Shown here in pieces: positions 18,685 through 28,811 of a stretch of 28,900 nt of DNA. Source of the DNA: Cryptomeria japonica (Eukaryota > Streptophyta > Pinopsida > Cupressales > Cupressaceae); NCBI RefSeq assembly GCF_030272615.1, contig NW_026729183.1, positions 64,001 to 92,900 of the forward strand, read 5' to 3'. Every line of letters begins with the position of its first letter. Position 1 is the stretch's first letter. Below the pieces are notes generated by a model that was not told the origin of the DNA, searched no databases, and worked only from the letters and a program-made list of their open reading frames with translations. The position numbers were made by a program, and so were the translations under genes.

Positions 18685-19821
18685 TTATGCCCAGTACTTG
18701 CGAAGATGCATGTTGTTTATAGGATCAGACAGAGGTTCACCTTCTGGGGTAGCAAGCTGATATGCCCCCGAGCCATATGCTGCAGTCACTATGAAAGGCC
18801 CAACCCAATTAGGTTCAAACTTGCCTTTGATGATGTCAGTAGACTGTGCATTCTTAGGGTTTGCCTTTAAAACCAGATCTCCCACTTCGAAGTGTCGCCC
18901 TTTGACCTTCTTATTATAAGAGAGACGGAGACAGTTTTGATATGCTTGCAAATGTGTCAAAGTTATCTGACGTTTCTCATCTAACATCTTAAGCTGATGC
19001 AGCCGAAAGACTCTGTGTGTCTCATCATCAATCAGATGTTGCAAGGAAACACGCAAGGAAGAAATCTCCACTTCCAAGGGTAAAATAACTTCTGTACCAT
19101 ACACCAAGGAATAAGGTGTTGCGCCAGTAGGTGTGCGGATAGAGGTGCGATAGGCCCATAGTGTCGGATTCAACTGTACATGCCAATCTCTACTAGCGTC
19201 GTTAACAACCTTCTTCAAGATCTTGATAATGGTTTTATTTGATGCTTCAGCTTGACCATTTCCCTGTGGATAGTATGGACTGTAGAAACGGTGTTGGATA
19301 TGAAACTTTTCACAAAGTTCCTTGACATCTTTATTCTTGAAGGGACGACCATTATTTGTGACTATGGCAAGGGGAACCCCATACCGACATATGATATAAT
19401 TCAGCAAGAATTTTGAAATTTGGACACCTGTGATATACGTCATAGGGATAGCCTTGATCCATTTTGTGAAATACTCTATGGCTGTAATGATGAACTTGTG
19501 TCCATTTGGAGATGTCGGGTGAATCTTGCCAATAAGATCCAATCCCCATTGAGAAAAGGGCCACGGAGATATGATAGAATGAAGCTCTTGGGCTGGTGCA
19601 TGAATATAGTTTCCGTGAATCTGGCATTTGTAGCACTTCTTAACCAAATCATGAACATCTTTTTCAAGAGTGGGCCAATAATACCTAGCACGAATCAACT
19701 TTTTGGCTAAGCTTAGACCATTGAAATGGCCCCCACATATACCATTGTGAACCTCGTGTAAAGCTGTTTGTGCTTCGTTAGAATCCAAACACTTGAGGAG
19801 GGTATGGTCAAAGGAACGTCA
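18685..19821 (-). pseudogene. pol: Integrase part of the - Tat polyprotein
   Basis: Integrase joins element DNA to the chromosome. The zinc-binding HHCC motif is visible (HEVHNGICGGHF ... CYKCQ), then the catalytic core: first Asp in WGLDLIG, Glu in GNGQAEASNK. The second catalytic Asp is replaced: IVTNNGRPF has Asn at 19354-19356 (AAT), where family members have Asp. The end carries the GPY/F-like segment (NWVGPFIV) and a final HLRKYWA followed by TAA 18685-18687, the natural end of pol. No chromodomain follows, as expected for Tat. A TGA at 19819-19821 separates it from the upstream part but keeps the frame. The Asp to Asn change alone would abolish activity. Confidence 0.92.
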
Positions 19822-20634
19822 GTAAAGGGTGTCGGCGATGATGACATATTTGGTTGTTTGTCGGATAAAGGCTCGGCGTTGGTTAGCGGAAAGGTTGGGT
19901 GGTAAGGTTTGGGATTTCAAATATTGATATACGTCATTGTACCACGAGGAGTTGGGACCAACAAGAACGCACATCACATATGTCGTCGGAATGTCAAAAG
20001 AAGGAACCAGCAATTGTTCAACTAAAAATTCACATTTGTCCATATTGTTTGGCATATTTAACATGGAGGCAATCATAGCCATCACATCTGCCGACTTGTT
20101 TTGCATTCTTGGAACTTGATTGAAATGGATAGCTGTGAATTCGGTCTTGAACAAATCTACCATGTGCTTATAGGGAATAAGCTTTTCATCTTTTGTTTCG
20201 TAGTCATCATTCACTTGACGAATGACTAATTGAGAATCTCCATAGACTTGCAAATGCTTGATGTTCCAGTGGACTGCTACTCGGAGTCCTGTAACCAGTG
20301 CTTCATACTCTGCAATGTTATTGGTGCAGTGGAAAGTTATTCTGTAGGACTTTGGAATAGCATCACCTTGAGGGGTGACAAACAAGATGCCGGCTTCGGA
20401 TCCAAACTTGGTATGGGACCCATCAAAGTATAACTTCCATTCATTAGAGGATGTGAGAGCAAAGATTGATTCATCTGGAAAATCGATCAACATGGGATGA
20501 TCATCAAAAATAGGAGCCTCTGCAAGTTGATCTGCTATGACTTGTCCTTTTATCTCCTTTCGCTCCATATACTCAATGTCAAATTCACTGAGAATCATGA
20601 CCCATTTTTCTAGGCGACCTGTCAAAGCTGCTCA
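19822..20634 (-). pseudogene. pol: Second (archaeal-type) RNase H of the - Tat element
   Basis: A second RNase H between RT-RNase H and integrase is a known hallmark of the Tat lineage. It spans about 20445-20060: WKLYFDGSHTKFGSEAGIL (first acidic residue), NNIAEYEALVTGLRVA (Glu), VYGDSQLVIRQV (Asp) and NKSADVMAMIAS (last Asp), so the catalytic set looks intact. Before it lies the tail of the first RNase H (LEKWVMILSEFDIEY) and a short linker. It is bounded by TGA 20632-20634 upstream and TGA 19819-19821 downstream, both at positions where Arg CGA fits. Confidence 0.9.
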
Positions 20635-21762
20635 GCTAAGCAAATATTTTAAGGGATCAATTTTTGCAACCAACAATGTTTGCTGGCTTAGCATATAATG
20701 TCAGAGTTTCTGCGTTGCAAATACCACTGCTAAGCATGCCCTTTCAATAGTTGAATAATTTATCTCATAGCCTACCAGTGTCCGGCTGATATAGTAAATG
20801 GCTCGCTCGTTGCCGTTCTCATCTTGTTGGGCCAAGAGAACTCCTAATGCCATTTCAGTTGCAGAAATATACAATAAAAACGGCTTTCCTTCTATTGGAG
20901 GCATTAGAATAGGTGGCGACAGCAAATATTCTTTGAGAGCTTGAAAGGCTGATTGACATTGCTCAGTCCATTTGAAAGCGACACCTTTATGCAATAGATG
21001 TTGGAATGGATGACATTTGTTGGCCAACTGAGCTATGAAGCGACAGATTGACTGGAGCTTTCCTTGCAGACTTCTTAATTGCCGGAGGTTTGAAGGTGGA
21101 GGCATATCCATTATTGCTTTGACTTTGGCAGAGTCGACCTCAATGCCTCGGTGAGAAACAATGTATCCTAGTAATTTGCCAGCTGTGACACCAAAGACAC
21201 ACTTCTTTGGATTGAGCCTGAGTTTGTAGGTCTCCATTCGGTCAAAGATTGGGCCCAGGATGGTTAGATGACTATCTCTGGTGACAGATTTGCATAACAA
21301 GTCATCAACATAGTCCTCCATCAAAGTATGCATGAAATCATGAAAAATTGTTGTCATTGCTCTTTGATATGTTGCACCTGCATTTTTAAGACTGAAGGGC
21401 ATCACATTCCAATAGTAGGTACCCCAAGCATAGGTGAATGCTGTCTTATGTTGATCTTTAGGAGCAATGTGAATTTGGTTATAGCCGAAGAAACCATCCA
21501 TCAATGAAAGCATCTCATATCCAGCCGTCATGTCCACTATGATGTCTATGTTTGGCAATGGAAAATCATCCTTAGGGCATGCTTTATTGAGATCCCTAAA
21601 ATTTGTGCAGATTCTGATGCCCCCAGTTACTTTGCTAACTGGTACTAAATTTGAAATCCAGTCTGCATAATCAATGGGTCTAATGAAACCCACATCTAGC
21701 AATTTTTTTAGTTCCACCTTGACCAAAAGAGCCACCTGGGGATGCATCTTTCTAAGTTTCTA
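20635..21762 (-). pseudogene. pol: Reverse transcriptase + RNase H part of the - Tat polyprotein
   Basis: RT copies element RNA to DNA, and RNase H removes the template. Visible RT blocks: VELKKLLDVGFIRPIDY, SNLVPVSKVTGGIRICTNFR with DLNKACPKDDFPLPNID, LMDGFFGYNQI, the YVDD catalytic motif at 21301-21312, and GKLLGYIVSHRGIEVD. One conserved Gly is altered: MPFSLKNAG has Ser (AGT at 21391-21393) where MPFGLKNAG is the rule. RNase H follows (FKWTEQCQSAFQALKEYL, FLLYISATEMALGVLLAQ, ERACLAVVFATQKL). Stops: TAG 21760-21762 at the N-side, TGA 20701-20703 and TGA 20632-20634 inside or at the end of RNase H. The frame is unchanged across all three. Confidence 0.93.
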
Positions 21763-23568
21763 TTTGACAGGCTTGGCATCAGCTTTTAGTGGAAAATGAT
21801 GAAGAACCAATTCTGGATCGAGGCCAGGCATATCTACATAGGACCATGCAAAGCTGATCTTCTTCTCAAGAAAGAAATTGACAAAATCTATTTTTTCCTG
21901 TTGTGATAGGGAAGCAGCAAAATGAATGACCTTAGGGTTGTCAGGCGTACCCAAATTGATTTCCTCGGTCATTTCCACTAGCAATGTTGATTTGTCCTGA
22001 CTTGATAGGAGTATGTCCACTCTTTCACCTTTGGGCGCCTCAGAGAGGTTTTCACCAATAGGTACGTCTTTTATTTTGACTTTTGTATGATCAGAGAGTG
22101 CCTTACGGTTTTCACTCAAAGATCTATTCTTTTGATTTTTTACTATTTCTTTTCTTTTTTCATTTTGATGACTGGAAGACGGAGTTGACTCCCCAAAATA
22201 TGCCATGGAATCCAGGTCAATAGCAAATCCTACCTTATGATCACCTTGTGGTATGCCTTCCTGTAGTCCAAGGAATTCTGCAATTGCTTCGTCATTTTGA
22301 AAATAGTCCAATGTGAGCGGTTCTTGTTGGTCATGTTGGATAAGCTGGAGGTAGATGAGGGGCATGTCATCATCAGTTGTAAGGAGAGAGAGGGCTGATA
22401 TGGTAAAGATATGAACATCTGTGATGTCACTATCTGAACTGCTTGTATCAGATTCGGAGCTTGGATCCCAAAATGTCTTTGTCCAAGCATGAGGACATGT
22501 TGTAGGAAGAGGAGTTATTTCATGTTTGTCTTCCATAGGCAAATTATCAGGGTCAATGAAAATATTGTCAAGGGCATAGGAGCTAGAAGAAAAAGAACTC
22601 CACTCCCATTCATTGGAATCAGTTTCGGGTCAGGTATCCTCAGGTGTTATTTCATCGTCAGAATCATGCCCTTTTCGACACGTGGGCACTTTGGTAGATG
22701 TGGATCCAATTTACAATGGTACAAAACCTAACCCTAAAGTTGGAGGTCGTCTCTTGGGTATGACAGGTTCTAGCCTTCCATTGTTGTTCAGGCCTAAGCC
22801 ACTGCAACCATCATATCCTTTCTTTTGCAGCATAGTAAATCCTTTGCCGTATCCTTCCACTGGCAACCTGACAGGTGGGGTCTCAGTTGGATCTTTATAA
22901 AGCCAATCTATGATATCATCATCTATAGTTTCTTTGTCAAGTTCACCCCATCTTGTAAATGTAGTGGGAGGCTGATATTGAATAATGACCTTAGGTTCCT
23001 TTTGCAATAAATACGGTTTTCCATATGATTTTGGAGATATTGGTAAATTCTCGATGAGGAATGTTTGATCCATTGAATATTCTCCACACCCTTGGTCCTA
23101 TATCTTCAATTTTCCTTTGACAGCATCTAACAATTCATTAGGATCCACATAGCTATGTGACTTGGCCTCTCTATTGACTGGGACTTGCTGCTGAGGGGTA
23201 TCCTTTAGAGTAGCACAAAATTGAAATGGATTAGGATCTCCCAGAATTTTTATCTCAGTTCCATTGTAAGGATATTTTAAACATTGATGATAGGTGGATG
23301 GAACTACTTTCATTGCATGGATCCATGGACGGCCAAGGATCATATTATAAGGGAGATCAAGGTCTAGGACCTGTAGGAAAGTGTTTTCTGTCACTAGACC
23401 AACTCTGATAGGCAATGTAATTATCCCTTTGGATGGGCGCTCAGCATCATCATATGCTTTGATTGTTATTCTTTTGGAAGCATCAATGTCATTTTCTGTA
23501 TATCCAAGGCCAATGACCACTCTCAAGGTGCAAATATTAAGACCCGCTCTGCCATCTATCAAGACTCA
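21763..23568 (-). pseudogene. pro: Protease, G-patch-like region and linker of the - Tat polyprotein
   Basis: The retroviral-type aspartic protease begins with LIDGRAGLNICT. Tat proteases normally have DGG or DGS here, so the Arg (AGA at 23548-23550) probably kills it. The flap and second-half motif LPYNMILGRPWIHAM follow. After a TAG at 23098 comes a region with a G-patch-like motif (GYDGCSGLGLNNNGRLEPV, about 22760-22820), Gly-rich and possibly RNA-binding. Then an acidic, Ser/Asp-rich linker (SSESDTSSSDSDITD) leads to the RT. Stops: TGA 23566, TAG 23098, TAA 22711, TGA 22630, TAG 21760. All are in the same frame and all fit CGA, CAG or CAA. Confidence 0.85.
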
Positions 23569-26500
23569 TCGGATTTTGCAGTTATGAACAAAGACTTCAA
23601 GGTGTAAAGGATCATTGTGAGGGAGCTTATCAGGTGAGATATCATTGTCAGAAAATGCGACATTTTGGGAAACAACTAAATGTCCAATCTGGGCTTGAAA
23701 TTGGTCAACATCAATATCTGTCAGGACAGTGGACTCAATTAAAGCTTTATCCAGGACTGCACGATGCATGGGAGACATTTTCAATAACTCAAGGATTGAT
23801 ATTTGTGCAAGTGTCTTTCCTAGATGATCCAAAAGATTATACTGACTTGCAGGAGTTGGCTTGGGAGGAGCTGTAGGAGCTCCTTTCAGGACTATTTTGG
23901 ATCGACGAGTGGTGACTGCGCAAGAAGGATCTTGTCCCTTTATTCTCAGGGTAGAAATATACTCATTTGATGCACAAAAACAATTAATGACATTGTTATA
24001 ACCAGTATTTGCATAATTGGCCGTTTGGGCAGAGTTGGAAGAAGACGCTTTACCCTTGTCATGATCAAGCAAAGGAGTTTTGAAAATAGTATGATCAGTG
24101 TTAGAGGTCGGATGGGGTGGATCTACCTCAATTACTCCTTGCTCTAATAAATCTTGAATCATATGTTTCAATTGAAAACATGATGCAGTTTTATGTCCTT
24201 TGGACCGATGATACTCACAGTACGCATTATCATTCCACCAATGTGGTTTTACCGCTGGTTCTGCCTTGATATCTGGTAGCTTAATAAATTTTGCTTGTAT
24301 CAATTGTCTCATTACTGATTCAATAGGCTCTCCCAATGGTGTAAATTGTCGAGGAGGCCCATCCCGCGATCGGAAGGGTTTGCACTGCTGGTTTTGTTGT
24401 TGGCCTTGTTGTTGGTTATATTGTTGAGTATGTTGTTGTTGAGCATGCTGTTGGTATTGCGGCTATTGAGTAACATTGCTCATTGGTGCTTGATTTTGTT
24501 CCATAGTTGACATATTAGGAACACTCAATTTCTTGATCGTGAATGGGGGTTGATTTGCATTCACCGCTCTTGCATCAACAACTCCATCATTAGTGACATT
24601 CTTGTTCTTATACCAAAATCTGTTTCTATCCCCCGAATAATTGGTGTTGTCATTGTATTTATTAAGCTTGATAATTCCTTTAGCTACCAGAGCCATTTCA
24701 ATGCTCATTCCTTTCTTAATAAGTTTCTCTCTAGTACTGGGACTTTTTAATTTTAGCTCATACATCATTTCTGGGACCAAATTTTGGATAAACAGATTCA
24801 CTTGTTGTTCTTTGGGTATATCAAGAGAAGAACAACTATACAAGCTTCGCCATCATTGCAAGAAAGTCACTAATGATTCACCTTGCTTTTGCTTGGTGTT
24901 GCATAAATCTGACATGGTCACGTCACTGTCGATGTTGAATGCAAAATGAGATAAAAACTTTTGAGCCAATTCAGACCAAGTCTTTATATTTCCTGGTAGA
25001 TGTGAATACCAATCCATGGCTTGTCCTGTGAGACTTCATGCAAATAATCGCATTAAATACGTCTCTTCATAGCTTACTTTAGTACATGCCGCGAAAAATG
25101 CTCGAATGTGATCTTTTGGATTGCCATTCCCTTTATATTTCTCAAAATTAGGTGCCTCAAAATGCTTAGGGAATGGAGGCATGTATACACTCTTGTCAAA
25201 AGGATTAGGACATAAATCTTGATCTGTATACAACTTCTTTGTTCCTTTAGTTTCTAATGCGTCAACTTTTCATTGCAACTTCTCAAGTTGTTGCGCAATT
25301 GTATCAGATTTTAGAGGTCCATCGTCAATCCCCGTGGGTAGTCTTTGTCGATACATCGTGTTTCCAATTGGTTGTTGATATTCTGAAATGGCCATTTTTG
25401 GTGTCTCTGGCATATAAACTTCTTGGTACATCTCTTGTTGTTGCAGTTGTGCTATGCCTTGATATCGACCTTGTTGTTGTGCTTCTTGTAGCCTGGGTTG
25501 ATATTGCAATTGAGTATGTGGTTGATATTGCACAGGAGCCAGTTGCGGTTGTGAAGTAGGATAGCTTGTTTGCCTTGGAACATACTGAGGCACATGTTGT
25601 TGATGTTGACAAATCGGAATTCGTTGACTTTGTGCCAATTGTTGTCGCGGTGTATATCCCATCATTTGTAAAAAACTTTGTTTATGTGGTTTTCGTTGCT
25701 TCTCCTTAGGATGGGGTATAGCACTTGCATTAACTTGCTGGCTTGTTTGTCCAATCCATTGTGAAGGTTGCAAGTTTGCATTAACTTATAATGGTGCCGA
25801 AGGCACTGCAATTTGTTGTCGAATGCGAAATTGTTGTTGTTGCACATTGCTAGTTTGCACATTCGATTGTACCTTTTGTATATTACTCAATTGTTGTTGG
25901 TGCAAACCACTATCCGTAGCTCTTTGTGTCACCATTATCAAAGGATTTGTCGCAATAGTGTTTGGAAAAGATATTGAACTTAACGGGACATAAGAACTTT
26001 GTTGCATCGTGGAATTATTTTGGACATTGGTGATATCAGGCATTCCAGTTGTGAAGCTTTCCTACATCTTAGATTTTGATCCAATTTTATGCATGTAAGG
26101 AACCACTTCTTGTTGAGGGACAACTGTCGATATTGGTGTGGTCTTCATTTGATCTTGCGTTACCGGTGTTGTGTTGAATAATGGATTATTTATTGTCTCA
26201 AATGGTGACTTTTGAGGAATAGTCACTGTCAATGCCTTTGAAGCATGTTTACTCGTCAATGTAGGTTGAGTCGCTTGTCATGTATTTTCTTCATTTGGAT
26301 GCGGAGAGAAACTTAACAACTCACCGCTTTGTTGTTCTTGCACATTGATTTGGTCACTTGATGATGTCCAATTACTCATCATGTTAAGATACTTTTGTGG
26401 AAACATCTTAAAGACCTTGTTCAAGAACTTATCCATCTTTTTTGTTATCTTTGGATCTTGCAGGAACATGTCAACATCATCAGAAGCATCAGAATCAGAT

Positions 26501-26880
26501 GAAGAATCTGGTTGGATATTTGGATTTGTTTCTTGGTGAAAGCCTTGATCTGAACCAAATCCTTGTGAGAGAGTTTGTTCTTCATATAATGTTTAAGTTT
26601 GAATGTCGTGTTGCAGGTGTGGTTGATTCCAATTGAAAGGTGCACTTCCTCTTGGAGTTGGTGGAACACTCCCATGTCCTGGTTTCATAGGTACAAACAT
26701 TGGTTCATATAATGGAGGTGGTCCAAGTTGAACCATTCCATATGGTGGTAGAGATGTGTTTGATGAACCTTCGATTTGTACTGTTTGACTAGTTTGAAAC
26801 TGTAAATTTGCTATGTTGTCCACGGGTTGATACATTGGTTCGCCCATCTTTTTAGATTTTGATCTTGTTTCAACAAGCAT
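23569..26880 (-). pseudogene. gag: gag part of the - Tat polyprotein, with Gln-rich N-terminus
   Basis: Starts at ATG 26880 (MLVETRSKSKKMGEPMYQPV); no earlier in-frame ATG is needed. Residues 1-540 are low-complexity and rich in Gln, Asn, Ser and Pro (for example QPQLAPVQYQPHTQLQYQP). The Retrotrans_gag-type domain begins near residue 573 (FEAPNFEKYKGNGNPKDHIR) and runs to about 24640. A Gln repeat (24370-24480) and a zinc motif of the Tat type (CEYHRSKGHKTASC, 24178-24219; CxxH-x4-H-x4-C) follow. Stops: TAA 26593, TGA 26278, TAG 26062, TAA 25786, TGA 25270, TGA 25036, TGA 24853, TAG 24463, TGA 23566. There is no frameshift in 3.3 kb. The long Gln-rich front is unlike the shorter front of the + element's gag. 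Confidence 0.9.
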
Positions 26881-28184
26881 GTCACTTATGCAAATGCAAT
26901 ATTTTTGGAATTTTCAAAGATAATGTATGATATGCAACTAAATGCAAACTTGAATAGATGAAAATGCAATCTATGTTTTTGGTTGTTTTTAAAGATTTTG
27001 ACAAACTTATGAATGCAAATCTAAGAGAGGGACCCTTGGGAAATTGGAATGATGTCTAGACCTCAAAGGACAAAAGGACTAAGTGGCAAAAGGACAAAAT
27101 GACAAAGTCTCCCCTATATGCTTGGATACTAAGCTAGGTTTGACCAAATGATATTGATGACAAAAGGACAAAAGATTTGATAAGGTCTAGACTTCCTAAC
27201 AATGACTTAGGGTTTATCAAAGATTTGGATTACTCAAGTATGGAAAAACCTAGTTTTGAGACTATATGGAAAAGGGACAATTACCATGCAAGTGACCCTA
27301 ATATGATATGGTAATGACCTAAGCTTAATGAAGAGACCTAGGGTATGCAAATATGAATGTATGACAATGGTATGACTTTAATGCAAGAGGACACATGCAA
27401 ATGGATGACTCTTATTGAAAAGAGTATGACTTAGGCGAAACCTAACCTTGGTACTTGACAATGAACTTTGCAAAATGCAACCTAGAATGAACCTAAATGT
27501 AAGTGACATGAATGTTGAGATAAGATTTTGAACAATGTTTGCTAACCATGTTTGAAGATGAGTTTGAATCTTGTTGAACTTTTGTTGGATGAATGTCTCT
27601 TGTGTTTAATCTTATGTTGGATCAATTTGTTTTGCTCTTGAAATGGGATGCAATTCAACTTTTGACAAGCAAAGAATACAAGATATTTCAACTTAGACTC
27701 AAGACAATCATGCTCATTGCCACATTTCTTATGGTAGGCAAGGACATTAGGTACTTGAGAGGTAGACTCATTATGGGATTCAAGGAGAATACATAGATGC
27801 TTGACCCCACGGGCTCCCCTCCATGGCACTCACTTCTCAGGGCAGCCAAGCATTAGTCCCCATGGAAATCTCCCCATGGCGAACTTAGTATCTCTTCCAA
27901 GTATCCGAACTTGTCCTTCTCAAGCAACTAGAAGGGTTTTTGGCCTCTAAAACAAGGTGTGTAGTAAGGATTTCTGTTAAGCGTTACTCGTTGATGTCAC
28001 GCAAGCGTGATTGAGACATTAAGCCCATCAAGATACCAAACAAATGTAGTCACGCAAGCACAATTTAGACCAAGAGGCCCTACTTAGATGTTGATATGAG
28101 AAAGAGTTCACGGGTCATCACTTCCCAAGTAAGTACAATTCCCACATAACCCTTCCTTCAAAGCTTTCAATCATCAGGTATTTT

Positions 28185-28248
28185 TTTATAGTGAGTTAGA
28201 ATGCCAAGGTATTCTAGCCGTACTCACTTTGGGTCATTCCCTTCTCAC
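28185..28248 (-). repeat. Leader block shared by both Tat elements
   Basis: Read on the - strand, GTGAGAAGGGAATGACCCAA leads through AGTGAGTACGGCTA to CTCACTATAAA. It parallels 3698-3755 (+) with GTGAGGGGAACGACCTAA, AGTGGGAATGGCTA and CCCACTATAAA. The order and spacing are the same apart from a few indels. Confidence 0.7.
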
Positions 28249-28717
28249 GATTATCACTTGCTTGCAAAAGCAAAGTGGTCGGGAAGGCAGGCCCTCTAAA
28301 GGTGACAAACAATCAAAGACACGAGCATGGTATCGAAGATCTGGATTTCTGATCACCCTAAGAAGGATGAGAGCATACTCTCCTACTCCAATGTCACACT
28401 CAACAATCAAAGAAAAAACATATTCATTCCAACCCATTTAGAAATCACTAGGTGCCTAAAACATTAATAACAAACACCAAGTTTAGTTGTTTCTCCAAGG
28501 CAACCTGCAAAACCCAAGTTAGAAGTTTGAGATATTTATTCTTTGACTATCGATTTTGCATAAAACATGTTAGTAGTTTAATTTGTTGTCTTTGCCATGC
28601 GTATGCCAAGATGCTGCATAGATAATTAGTACCAAAAACCAAAACACAGAAAACAGAATGCAAAAACAAGACAATTTTCAAGTAAAACACTGCATTTTTA
28701 CCTTTGTTCTGGACTTT

Positions 28718-28811
28718 ACACAGGTGCAGAAGTCATGACATAGGTGCAGAATGTCTTCAACACAGGTGCAAGTTGCTTGACACGGGTGCAGGTTGTCTTA
28801 CACAGGCGCAG
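28718..28811 (-). repeat. Phrase array upstream of gag
   Basis: Five copies of ACACAGGTGCAG (+ strand) start at 28718, 28738, 28760, 28780 and 28800, with spacings of 20, 22, 20 and 20 bp. In the sense of gag (- strand) it reads CTGCACCTGTGT or CTGCGCCTGTGT. The same phrase and period precede the PMD gene at 8323-8417 in its own sense. Confidence 0.85.

Noticed and set aside
18388-18760. Open frames on the + strand ending in poly-Phe
   Set aside because: They run through a poly-T tract and overlap the end of pol on the other strand. No start context or family match.
18685-26880. Stops removed by U-to-C RNA editing (as in some plant organelles), so that the frame would be functional
   Set aside because: The stop types fit such editing, but conserved enzyme residues also carry G-to-A changes that it would not repair, and the setting is a nuclear transposon. 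Deamination of methylated DNA explains both.
27542-27829. 95-codon open frame on the - strand in the leader of the - Tat element
   Set aside because: No recognisable motif and no counterpart in the other Tat leader. Length is within chance in this region.
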